Shown here piece after piece: positions 10,334-19,305 of a stretch of 64,000 nt of DNA (position 1 is its first letter; the number at the start of each line of letters is the position of its first letter). Source of the stretch: Sciurus carolinensis (Eukaryota; Chordata; Mammalia; Rodentia; Sciuridae); contig NC_062224.1 of assembly GCF_902686445.1 (NCBI RefSeq), positions 47,367,156-47,431,155 of the forward strand, given 5' to 3'. The notes under the pieces are model-generated. The model saw nothing but the letters and a program-made list of their open reading frames with translations, had not been told where the DNA came from and did not search any database. Made by a program: the position numbers and the translations under genes.

Positions 10334-12043
10334 ATGGGGTCTGAAACGTCTAAATTCAGAATGCAGCAGCCCATCAGGGAGTTATTAAAAAAACCATGGA
10401 ACGCCATTAAAGGAAAAAACAGCTAAAGTATTTCTTGATACTGTGGAAAGGATTTCCCCTTGGTTTTTGGATGAGGGCCTTTTGAATACCCTACAGTGGG
10501 AACAGCTGGGGAAAGACCTTCGTATAGTGGATAGGCAAAATCCTTTGCCAGTAGGCACTATGGCTATTTGGTCTCTTATTAAATCCTGTCTGCAAGATAA
10601 AAGCAAAAAAACCTTCACTCACCGAGCCTTTAGCTGAGGGAAGACAGGTTTTGGAAGAAATAAAAGAGGAACGCTCATATTTTTCTCAAAATTCAGAAAA
10701 AGGAACTAACTCAGATGAGGAACTATCGGAAGGGGAATTATCAGGGGAGGAACTGGAAAAAAGAGTACAAAGATTAAGACTAGATAAAAAGCCCCCTCTA
10801 GTGCCCGTGTTGCCTAGTGCACCTCCCATAAATAGGGAACCCCCTCATGAAGCGTCCGGTTTCGGGTTACGCTCAGAATGGAGTCATCTTGGATCTGTAG
10901 CGTATCCTTTTTTTGAGGATGCTCAAAATCAAAGATTCCACCAACCCTTAGACTTTAAAATAGTGAAACAGTTAAAAGAAGCAGTTAGCACATATGGTCC
11001 TCAGTCAGCTTTTACTATAGCCTTAGTAGATACCTTGACATCATTAAACTTAGTGCCCCAGGACTGGACTAATCTTGCTAGGGCCGCTCTGTCTGGGGGA
11101 CAGTACCTTATGTGGAAAACATCATGGCAAGAAATATCTACGGATATTTCCCCGCCGAAATGCAGCAGCGGGGAATCCCCAAATCGATAGGGACATGCTT
11201 ATGGGCGTAGGACCTTATGAAACCCTTCAGGCACAGCTTAATTATCATCCAGCAGTCTATGCACAAATTGCCGTGGCTGCAACCAAGGCCTGGAAAACAT
11301 TACAAGGAGCAGGAGATTTGCAGGGCCAGTTGTCAAAGGTAACTCAAGGGAATAGTGAGCCCTATGCAGATTTTGTCGATAGGCTAATTCAAACAGCATC
11401 ACGCATCTTCGGAGATGCAGAGCAAGCCATGCCCCTAGTAAAACAGTTGGCTTACGAACAAGCTAACAGGTGGTGTAGGGAGGCCATAAGACCATGGAGA
11501 AACAAAGACTTGTCCGCCTACTTAAAAGTGTGTAGAGATGTAAATGATACTTCGGTGCAGAGCAGTGCCTTTGTAGCAGCCATAGACAGACAAACCACCT
11601 TGTTGTCTGCTGCACTTGCACAAGCCCAGGGGAGGTTCCCTTCAAGAACTAATAAAGAGCCTTTAGGATCATGTTTTGTGTGCGGACAGAAGGGACATCT
11701 AAAAGCCACTTGTCCAAACAAAAGGCCACCCTTTGCCCGGGGTGGGAACATCTATACAAAGAATAACCTGGGAACCGGACCTGGGCTATGTCCAAGATGC
11801 AGAAGAGGAAGTCATTGGAATAGTGCCTGTCAGCCTATTAGAGATAGGGAGGATAATTTCCTAGGGTTGAATCCTAAACTTCAAAAAAACGGGAGACAGG
11901 GCCCTCCCTGGGGCCCGCAACAAATATACGGGGTAATTCAACAAGTTCCCCGACGGTGGTATCCTCCCACAGAGAAGGGGAGCGCAGAGCCACCTCAGGA
12001 AGTGCCGGATTGGACATCTGTGCCACCTCCAGACTCATACTAA
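10334..12043 (+). pseudogene. gag: gag (matrix, capsid, nucleocapsid), broken by three frame changes
   Basis: Gag is the structural polyprotein that builds the particle. The start is the ATG at 10334 (ACAATGG, good Kozak context; next codon Gly). The first frame stops at 10424-10426 after 30 residues. Similarity continues in a second frame to a stop at 10635-10637, in a third to 11188-11190, and in a fourth, back in the frame of the start, to 12043. The breaks lie near A-runs at about 10390-10420 and 10605-10611, and at about 11140-11165. Visible parts: an acidic linker and a PSAP late-domain motif (10813-10824), the capsid major homology region (11345-11404; Q-G...E-P-Y...F-V-x-R-L), and two CCHC zinc knuckles (11672-11713 and 11789-11830). 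The 3' end overlaps pro and holds the frameshift site. As it stands no full Gag can be made. Confidence 0.93.
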
Positions 12044-12822
12044 CCCCAGATATGGGGGTGCAGATGATTGATACTGATTGGCATGAAAAAATCCCACAGA
12101 ACAGTGTAGGACTATTACTAGGTAGAGGTTCCTCAACACTAAAAGGACTTATAGTATACCCAGGGGTTATTGATCCTGATTTCACTGGACAAATAAAAGC
12201 CTTGGTCTCTTCACCAAAAGGAATTACAGTCATCTCTCCAGGGGATCGCATTGCACAAATGCTTATATTGCCCAGTCGACATTCTTTATGGCCCAGTAAA
12301 AATACAAATAAAAGACAAGGAGGTTTTGGATCAACAGGAACCACTTTAATAAACCTTACTATGGATATGGGACAGAGGCCCCTCCTAAAATTAAAAGTGG
12401 GAAATATGGAATTTACAGGTTTATTAGATACGGGAGCAGACAAAAGTATTATTAGCGCAATGGTCTGGCCAAAGCACTGGCCATTGATCACAGCAGCTCA
12501 GAGCTTGAGAGGCTTAGGAGTAGCAGAGAGCCCCAATCAAAGTGCTTCCTCGTTATCATGGAAAGATACAGAGGGACACACAGGAATATTTCAGCCATAT
12601 GTCTGTAATGTTCCTATTAGCCTATCGGGACGAGACATCCTGCAGCAAATGGATATGAAACTCACCACTGATCAGACTTACCAAGGGACTCCTGTAAGAA
12701 ATATGTTACAAAATATGAACTATGATGATAAAAAAGGATTAGGAAAACATAGTCAAGGATCTACCCAACCACTGCCTTTACTTCCACCAAAAAATGATTC
12801 TCATGGATTGGGTTTTTCCTAG
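11878..12822 (+). CDS. pro: pro: dUTPase-protease with C-terminal G-patch (ribosomal frameshift product)
   Basis: This open frame, entered from gag by -1 frameshifting, has no interruption. First comes a dUTPase (dUTP to dUMP plus pyrophosphate) with all five motifs: SAGLDI (12001), GRGSS (12121), a YPGVID motif (12157), PGDRIAQ (12238) and GGFGSTG (12319); Phe replaces the usual Tyr in motif 3. Next is a retropepsin that would cleave Gag and Pol: DTGA active site (12427) and GRDIL (12628). Last is a glycine-rich G-patch (about 12700-12765), typical of betaretroviruses. The stop is TAG at 12820-12822. dUTPase fused to protease supports a betaretroviral origin. It could only be translated if ribosomes reach the shift site, which the gag breaks prevent. 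Confidence 0.9.
   Translation, partial: TSKKRETGPSLGPATNIRGNSTSSPTVVSSHREGERRATSGSAGLDICATSRLILTPDMGVQMIDTDWHEKIPQNSVGLLLGRGSSTLKGLIVYPGVIDPDFTGQIKALVSSPKGITVISPGDRIAQMLILPSRHSLWPSKNTNKRQGGFGSTGTTLINLTMDMGQRPLLKLKVGNMEFTGLLDTGADKSIISAMVWPKHWPLITAAQSLRGLGVAESPNQSASSLSWKDTEGHTGIFQPYVCNVPISLSGRDILQQMDMKLTTDQTYQGTPVRNMLQNMNYDDKKGLGKHSQGSTQPLPLLPPKNDSHGLGFS
11884..11916 (+). promoter_or_regulatory. gag-pro -1 ribosomal frameshift site
   Basis: The heptamer A AAA AAC (11884-11890) is in phase with the gag frame and is the type used at the gag-pro junction of mouse mammary tumour virus. The pro frame, entered by a -1 step, is open from 11878. Eight bases downstream, GGGCCC (11899-11904) can pair with GGGCCC (11911-11916) around a 6-base loop. 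The loop and the preceding GGGAG could add a pseudoknot. Confidence 0.85.
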
Positions 12823-12896
12823 GGGCCACTGATAAACCATCAATCCCTATAATATGGAAAGATGATAAGCCTCGCTGGATTCCACAGTGGCCCCTA
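12810..12896 (+). promoter_or_regulatory. pro-pol -1 ribosomal frameshift site with long-range stem
   Basis: G GGT TTT (12810-12816) lies in phase with pro, just before its TAG stop. Three bases later TAGGGGCCACTG (12820-12831) is perfectly complementary to CAGTGGCCCCTA (12885-12896): a 12-bp stem closing a 53-base loop and including the pro stop codon. The -1 frame is the pol frame. The pairing is read directly from the sequence; its role as the stimulator is inferred. Confidence 0.8.
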
Positions 12897-15452
12897 ACAA
12901 AAGAGAAGCTAGAGGCAGCTCATAAGTTAGTACAAGAGCAGGTACAAGCAGGTCATTTACAACATTCTACCTCTCCTTGGAATACTCCAATATTCTTAAC
13001 AAAGAAAAAATCAGGAAAATGAAGGTTATTACATGATTTAAGAGCCATAAACGAACAAATGTACCCTATGGGACCCATCCAATGTGGACTCCCTCTTGTC
13101 ACTGTGCTACCAAAAAATTGGCCTACTATCATTCTGGATTTAAAAGATTGCTTTTTCTCTATACCCTTACACAAAAATGATTGTTGGAGATTTGCCTTTA
13201 CTTTGCCCTCTCTTAATCATACTCAGCCTGACCAGAGATTCGAATGGACCGTGTTGCCTCAAGGTATGGCTAACAGTCCTACTATATGTCAAATATACGT
13301 AGATAAAGCGTTAACAACTACTAGACAAAAGTTTAAGAGATTGTTGATTTATCATTATATGGATGACATACTTATTTGCCATCCAGAAAAAGAAGTTTTG
13401 TTAGAAGCATTACAATTTATAACTCAAGCATTAGAAAAGAGAGGACTAACGATAGCTCCTGAAAAATTACAATTAGAAGAGATCCAAGAATATCTGGGTA
13501 CAAGGCTCACTGCTACTACAGTCAGACCAACAAGGTTGACCATCAGGACAGATCAATTGAATACCTTGAACGATTTTCAGAAACTCTTAGGTGACATTAA
13601 CTGGATCAGATCCTATTTAAAATTATCCACAGGGGAATTAAAACCTTTATTCGATATATTAAAAGGTAATCCTGACTTGAATTCCCCTAGGAAACTCACT
13701 CCCGAAGCACGGATATCCTTACAGCTAGTAGAGAATAGACTTCAGCAGTGTTACGTTGATCGTTGTGATCCTACTCAACCATTAAGTTTAATCATAATCT
13801 CAGAGAAGCACACCCCTTTTGGCATAGTTTGGCAAGGAGGACCTCTGCAAAGTATAAATCTCCCTAGCTCTCCGGCTAAAACATTGCAATCATATCCCCA
13901 AGCTATTGCTCAGGTAATATTCAAGGGAATAGAATCTTGCATTACTGTTTTTGGAATCCATCCGTCTATTATTATAACTCCTTATTCCACTCAGCAAATT
14001 AAATGGCTAATTAATAATGATGATGATTGGTCAGTATTATATTGTTCCACTTCAGCTCAGTTCGATAACCATTATCCCCAACATCCCTGGATTCAATTCT
14101 GTAAAAATACTCCCATAGTTTTTCCAAAAGTGACTAGTGTCCAGCCTCTTAAAGACTGTGTAACCATTTTTACTGATGGCTCCAAAAATGGAGTAGGTGC
14201 AGTACTTATCAGTAAACAACTTCACACCATAATAGTTCCACCCAACTCCCCACAGGTTACTGAAATTGCAGCTGTAATATTAGCCTTTAAATTAGCAGAT
14301 AATCAGCTATTCAATCTTCTATCTGATAGCTTATATATCGTTAACGCTTTACAGGTTCTTGAAACGGTACCTCATATTTCTTCCATGTCCACGGTAGCTT
14401 CTTATTTTACTACGCTACAAAACCTTATCCTACAGCGTAAACATCTATTCTATGTAGGACATATTAGAGCTCATTCTAATTTACCAGGACCTTTGGCCAA
14501 TGCTAATGACTTGGTAGATATGGCCACCAAATCGATCTTTGTTTTTTCCATAGAGGAACAAGCAAAACTCTTTCATGAAAAATTCCATGTAAATTCCACT
14601 ACTTTGAGCAGAAAATTTCCTATATCTAAATGTATGGCTCGACAAATAGTAAAAAATTGTCAACATTGTGCTCCTTTAATCCCAGTACAATCCTTTGGAG
14701 TTAACCCCAGGGGACTGCTGCCTGGTCATATTTGGCAGATGGATGTAACCCATATTTCTGAATTTGGTACTGTTAAGTATGTACATGTGTCAGTAGACAC
14801 TGCTTCAGGGGTCATTATGGCTTCCGCTCATTCTGGAGAAAAGGTAAAAGATGCCATTCAACACTGCCTACAAGCATTTGCTGGCTGGGGCATACCTAAA
14901 GTTATTAAAACAGATAATGGTCCTGCTTATACTTCCAAAAGCTTCCGGTTGTTTTTACAAACATTTAACATCCAATCAGTCACTGGCATCCCCTATAATC
15001 CTCAGGGACAGGGCATTGTGGAAAGAGCACATCTTACTTTAAAAAATTGTCTAAATAAACAAAAAGGGGGAATAGGAGCCTCCTACAAGTCTCCTAAAGA
15101 TAAACTTAATTTAGTTCTTTTCATTCTAAATTTCTTAACTCTGGATAGGGACGGCCATTCTGCAGCTGATCGACATTATAATCCCCATAATACTCCTCAA
15201 GTATGGGCAAAATGGAAAGATATCCTGACAGGTTGTTGGAAAGGACCGGATCCAGTCCTTCGTTGGGTCCGAGGGTCTGTTTGTATTTTCCCACAGGATC
15301 AACAGACTCCAGTCTGGATTCCAGAAAGGCTAATCAGAGTTTTACAGCATGCAAGTGATGCTGCTCCTCCTCGCAATGGCGAGTCTGAGCCTTCCTCCAA
15401 TAACAAAAACTCAGACGGAAAGGCAAACCCGGAACCTATGGGCCATTGTTAG
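12813..15452 (+). pseudogene. pol: pol (reverse transcriptase, RNase H, integrase) with one internal stop
   Basis: Pol copies the RNA genome and integrates the DNA. The frame runs from the pro-pol shift site to the TAG at 15450-15452, interrupted only by TGA at 13020-13022, at a position in the RT fingers where the family normally has tryptophan. The RT has LPQG (about 13254) and the catalytic YMDD (13356-13367). RNase H has the D-E-D-H set: TDGS (Asp at 14175), TEIAA, SDSLY and a late His-Asp. Integrase has an HHCC zinc site (His 14574 and 14586, Cys 14658 and 14667) and the D,D-35-E triad (Asp 14742, Asp 14913, Glu 15021), then a GPDPVL...W C-terminal domain. All catalytic residues I can see are intact. 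From ATG 13059 an open frame of 797 residues remains, but it lacks the RT amino end. Confidence 0.95.
15277..15297 (+). promoter_or_regulatory. Splice acceptor for env mRNA
   Basis: CTGTTTGTATTTTCCCACAG, with AG at 15295-15296, is a near-ideal acceptor. It lies 52 bases before the first env ATG (15349) and inside the end of pol, the usual place in betaretroviruses. Confidence 0.65.
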
Positions 15453-16314
15453 CCTGGCCATATTTTTCACTTCTAACTAACACATTTTTTATCCTTCCTT
15501 TTCTTGTTTTCACCAATTCCTCTAAAAACCTGTCAATTCTACTGATGATTTTTCAGGTTGTGCTGTTTTTGGTGACAAGGATATCTCTAGTCTTTCTTTG
15601 CTTTAACAGGAGGAATTTCTGCACTTTGCCGTTGGAATCATACTACAAATCAGACCCAGAGTAGAGCAACTCGTTCTGCTGACCCTAGCTGTGGTGTTGC
15701 TTTTCCTCCCACGTCAGCTTGTGTATTTCCTCCCTTTTATGTTTCTACCAACTAACATTTCTAATAACACCTCTTAACTGTTCACTAACCGTGTGCTATC
15801 TCTCACAATGCTGGAATGGTTCTTTTGCCACCCGTGCAATTTGCACATTTCTATCTTCCTACCAGTCCTAGTTTCTGTTGCAGATATAGAATTGCCAGTG
15901 CTATTATCAAGAAACAGAAGAGGCTTTGACATTGCAACAGCCGTGATCATTGTCATCACAGTCCTTGTAGTAGCAGCATTGACACAACCATAACAACGAT
16001 CATTTGGCCGAGAATGCAGCTGCAGCCTTGCAGACCATAGAGACTCTATCAGAGAGTGGACTCATTATAAGAACAAGTGGATACCTTGCAAGAACTTTTG
16101 GGACTGGGATGCGTTTATTCCCTGAGAGCTGTTTGTGTTGCCCGTATTGTAACACTTCTGGGATGTATATTGTTTCTGTATTTAATATGGCTATATGGTT
16201 TTTCTTCTGTTTATAGATTTGTCAAACAGCGGGCAGGCTTAGGAGCTATGGTGGTACTCCTCTGCCTTGGCCCTCCTTCTCTTCATTCGTTTTGGCATGC
16301 ATCTACGAGCTAGC
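15349..16314 (+). pseudogene. env: env remnant (signal peptide, fusion-peptide-like and membrane segments)
   Basis: Env is the surface glycoprotein. ATGs at 15349 and 15358 open a short frame overlapping the end of pol; it codes for a leucine-rich signal-peptide-like start and then a hydrophobic stretch, ending at TAA 15478-15480. Further on, a frame at 15793-15993 contains basic RNRR followed by a long hydrophobic segment, like a furin site and fusion peptide. A frame at 16077-16313 has a leucine-rich helix and a membrane-spanning stretch, like the transmembrane subunit. The whole region is about 1 kb, roughly half the usual env length, and most of the surface subunit cannot be found. Frames are scattered; it is clearly non-functional. 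Confidence 0.75.
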
Positions 16315-16319
16315 CAATA

Positions 16320-16551
16320 GAGAGATCAGATTATCTTTCATCAGGCCATGACCGCCCTAAAGGCCGACAGCCCCCCATTAGTATGGCTCTTGATGCTGGA
16401 CCGGTAGTCAAAGACGGGTAATGAAGGAGGTGGCTGTGTACCAACCTAAGACAGGAGCTGCAGCATGCTCTGCAGGCTCTGATGACGGGTAAGGACATAT
16501 GCTGACCACTCAGCCTAAGACAGACACGGTCCCGAGCCTTAGTTTAATAGT
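16320..16551 (+). promoter_or_regulatory. Structured, partly duplicated 3' region (candidate RNA export element)
   Basis: Between env and the polypurine tract is about 230 bp of non-coding sequence with an internal duplication: GACGGGTAATGAAGG (about 16414) and GACGGGTAAGGA (about 16484), CCTAAGACAGG (about 16445) and CCTAAGACAGA (about 16512). Between them GAGCTGCAG (16455-16463) pairs with CTGCAGGCTC (16470-16479), with one bulged base, around a CATGCT loop. IAP and simple betaretroviruses keep constitutive RNA export elements (RTE, CTE) here. The function is inferred from position and structure. Confidence 0.45.
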
Positions 16552-16563
16552 AAAGAAGGGGGA
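16552..16563 (+). promoter_or_regulatory. Polypurine tract
   Basis: AAAGAAGGGGGA, two bases before the 3' LTR. It is the RNase H-resistant primer for second-strand DNA synthesis. Confidence 0.9.
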
Positions 16564-16565
16564 TC

Positions 16566-17017
16566 TGTCGGGGTTTCCAGGACCCCCAGCCTTGGGCATG
16601 GTCAAGATGGCGCCTGACGCTGAGCCAAAAGCGGCCAACTATACAGTAAACAACCAGCGAATTCCAATGATTGGCTAGTTAACGATGTGACTAGAGCATG
16701 CCCCCCTCGTGTACCTATCCTATGCTTGCAGCTGTCCGCGTTTACCTTGTGTACTCTCCCCTGATTGGTTGAAGTGTATATAAGCCTGGTGGGTGGGAGA
16801 GTAGAGGAGGCAGAAGCGGAAGAAGCGGCGGAGGCGGAGGCTGAAGCTGAGCTGGAAGCTGAGAGTGCGCGGAAGCTGGGAGAAGCTGAGAGAAGAGAAG
16901 CTGGGAGTGCGCGGAAGCTAGGAGTAAGGGAAGTGTAGGAGAGGGACTGTACATAATAAACTTCCAAAGCTTCAGACGTTTGTCGTGTCTCTCTCTGCGG
17001 GCAGAGGGAGCGCGATA
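16566..17017 (+). repeat. 3' LTR
   Basis: 452 bp. Compared with the 5' LTR it differs at four bases (9436/16632, 9552/16748, 9629/16826, 9743/16940) and by one extra G near 16808. It has the same promoter elements and the AATAAA at 16955-16960. It ends GCGATA and is followed at once by the CAATGC duplication. Confidence 0.96.
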
Positions 17018-17023
17018 CAATGC
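17018..17023. repeat. Provirus target-site duplication, right copy (CAATGC)
   Basis: Exact match to 9364-9369. The following CAGCCGCCATCC continues the older minus-strand LTR. Confidence 0.93.
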
Positions 17024-17061
17024 CAGCCGCCATCCTAGGGCTACCCAAACATGTCTCTGCA

Positions 17062-17067
17062 CTGTAT
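17062..17067. repeat. Outer target-site duplication, right copy (CTGTAT)
   Basis: Exact match to 8621-8626; marks the 5' edge of the older minus-strand solo LTR. Confidence 0.8.
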
Positions 17068-18699
17068 GATGTTTCCATGTTCATCATGACTCATTCAGCA
17101 AATATCAATGGAAATTAAAGATTTATGGTGACATTTAACATTTTCATAATGAGTTCTGCAGTTTACAAACTCCCTTTCAAGGTTTTATCTTTGTTTCATC
17201 CTTAGGAATACTCCACAACCAACATTAACATACCCTTCAGTGGGTGGGCACTGGAGCCCAGTGGGTGCCAGAGGACACATAGGGGCAAATAGCTAGAACA
17301 CGGGAGCAGTTCCCTGATTCCACATCCAGGGATATAGTTTCCCCAATGTGGCCTTGAATTAAAGTCGGTCTCCCTCTTAGTCTGTTCAACTCCAGAGGGA
17401 AGAGCCACTTCTGTCCATGAGGGAGACATTAGGAGGTCTGACATCCAAACAGAGTGGCAGAGTGGCAGAGTGGCCATTGCATTTTTTCCTTGCCTGTAAG
17501 AAAGACTGAAAAAAGAAAGCTCATTTCCAGTCTCTGGTGTTTGATCTTTGATCCTTTAGGAAAACGCTCTGAAATGTTTTTTCTTACAAGAATACTTGTC
17601 ATTGTGAAATCCATTTAAAACACTAAAGCTGTATTTGTTGTTTTACCACTTACAGGCCAATATTCAAACGCATTTTGGACAAACCTGTATTAGAATGTGA
17701 TCCGAGAAACTTCCCAGAGCTTATATCAACCACATAAGAATTTTAATTGCTTCCAATTTCTCTCTTTTTCCCTTCCTCCTACCCTCCCTCCCTTCCTTCT
17801 GTCTTTTGAAAGGGGTTGTGAAAATATTACATAGCAGGTGGTAGCTAATTAGGGACAGTCTAATTCTCATTTTCTAAATGATACTACTTTTCTAGTCTTT
17901 CCATTTGGACACCAGAAAAGTGACAACAAATGTTGGGTGACTTTACCCCTTAGCAGTTCCTTCCCCTTCCTTTGACTTGGGACTTTAGGGAAAACACTAG
18001 GAAGTTCTTTGGGAAGAACTGCATGCACTCTGTGAAATTAATTGTACGATACGTTATGTATATATTGTGAAAATGACAATAGATAAATCAGTTCTGGTAG
18101 AAGTATCAATTCCTATTTTCTGTATATTGGGAAATTAATTCCTTACCTGGTTTACTTCCTGTTAGGCTTGATCTAAACCTACTCCCTTCATCACCCTTGT
18201 CCCAGGGCACTGATCAGCTTTGGCTTTTTATTTTGATACAATCTTATGCCTGCTTTTCTAACTTCAAAGTCCTAAGTCTAATAATCAGCAAGTACTGAAA
18301 ATTAAATCTCTATGCTATCCAGAAGCATTCTTCCTAATAATACAGACTTCAACTCTTTTATTGCTGATATTTTTCTATTTTTAATTATTTGGCACAAATC
18401 AGTAAAAACTCTGGAAATCCCAAGTGGCCTACTTGTCCCATTGGTCAGATGCTCATGAAGACCCATTACTAAACATACTGAGGACACTGCAATGTCTCCT
18501 GCATTCGACCTCTCCAAATTTAAGTCTAAATGCAAGGGTCCTTCTGCTGACTCACACCTGGGACACACACACGCACACACACAATTCAGAAATTACTGAC
18601 ATTATCCACCATTGTTTACAATGTCACACTATCGACATTTCCCTTGATTGCAGTAAATGGTGTCAATTTGCATACATTCATTGGAAGGGTGCATCCCTG
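17068..18699. other. Unique non-coding stretch
   Basis: No repeat or gene recognised apart from a pyrimidine-rich patch (17760-17810) and a short (CA)n run at 18564-18583. Short open frames show no domain. Confidence 0.45.
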
Positions 18700-18778
18700 G
18701 AATTTTTTTTTTTTTTTCTTTCTGGCTCTTGGGAACCTAGGCCTTCATGCATGCTCCATTGAACTATATCCCCAGCCA
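18700..18778 (-). mobile_element. ID-type SINE (tRNA-derived)
   Basis: A T-run followed by CTCTTGGGAACCTAGGCCTT, CATGCATGC and GAACTATATCCCCAGCC is the reverse complement of the rodent ID element, with its A-tail at the left. It is diverged from consensus. Confidence 0.75.
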
Positions 18779-18955
18779 GTGCTGGAATTTTAGTTCATTT
18801 CCATTCACTTGTGAGTTACTTTCTAGTTAATTGTTTTTAATTCAGTTTGCATATATCAATTTAAAATATACATAATTAAGTGTTGTATTATGCAAATATA
18901 TGCACCATCCCCATTTCAAGTTCCAGATTTTTATTTGTTTCCATCCATCTCATTT
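18779..18955. other. AT-rich unique stretch
   Basis: Nothing recognised. Confidence 0.4.
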
Positions 18956-18959
18956 TGAA

Positions 18960-19305
18960 CTAACATGTGTAGTGGATGCTGTGGTATGCTCTGCTGATCT
19001 CCTCCAGGACTGGCTAATCCTTCTCTCAGCTTCAGGGAGTGTGGGCTGCCTTAGGCTCCCAGCCAAGTTCCTTGCAGGGAATTACCCTCAGTTAAGAGGA
19101 GTTGTGTTGTCTAAGATTTCTCCCCTTCTCCCTGCCATTAAGGCAGCCCAGTAGAAAAGGAAGTGGGGAAGGAGAGGAGGGGATCATAATATCCCTCAAT
19201 CTCTTACAGGTTCCCTGAAGCACTCCCCCAAATAAACTATTTGCACACACATTTCCATCTTGGGATTTGTTTCCAGGAAACCCAACCTATGTCAGAGTAT
19301 AACTT
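18960..19305 (+). mobile_element. ERVL-type LTR relic
   Basis: The 3' end has the LTR pattern CCCCCAAATAAACTATTTGC, ACACATTTCCATCTTGGGA and TTCCAGGAAACCCAACCTA. An AATAAA polyadenylation signal sits at about 19231. The upstream part (CTGATCTCCTCCAGGACTGG, AGGCTCCCAGCCAAG) fits the same element. Subfamily unknown. Confidence 0.55.

Larger units (their letters stand above)
9370..17017 (+). mobile_element. Full-length class II endogenous retrovirus (betaretrovirus/IAP-like provirus)
   Basis: The order is 5' LTR, tRNA-Phe primer site, leader, gag, pro, pol, env remnant, structured 3' segment, polypurine tract, 3' LTR, 7,648 bp in all. Class II membership is supported by the 6-bp target duplication, separate pro reading frame with dUTPase and G-patch, two CCHC knuckles in Gag, a YMDD RT and two -1 frameshift sites. 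A tRNA-Phe primer is the hallmark of rodent IAP elements, although this copy also kept env remnants. LTRs differ at four bases plus one 1-bp indel, so it is young. It cannot make its own complete proteins: gag has three frame changes, pol one stop and env is largely deleted. Confidence 0.96.
8627..17061 (-). mobile_element. Older class II solo LTR on the minus strand, split by the provirus
   Basis: Read on the minus strand, an LTR runs from TGCAGAGACATG (ending at 17061) to GGCAACA (at 8627), that is TG...CA ends. It is flanked by CTGTAT on both sides. Without the inserted provirus it is about 781 bp (8627-9369 plus 17024-17061). It holds a YY1-like AGGATGGCGG near its 5' end, a CCAAT box (plus-strand CCAAT at 9202-9206 is ATTGG on the minus strand), a TATATAAG TATA box opposite 9183-9190, and a long R-like region of repeats. 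No internal retroviral genes accompany it, so it is a recombined solo LTR. Its ERVK nature is inferred from the 6-bp duplication and layout. Confidence 0.75.

Noticed and set aside
11874..12491. 205-residue minus-strand frame over pro
   Set aside because: Antisense shadow of the real pro frame, whose motifs are unmistakable.
16602..17087. Long minus-strand frame rich in Ser, Ala and Pro across the 3' LTR (and its twin at 9524-9877)
   Set aside because: It comes from the purine-rich R-region repeats read antisense, occurs equally in both LTRs, and has no domain.
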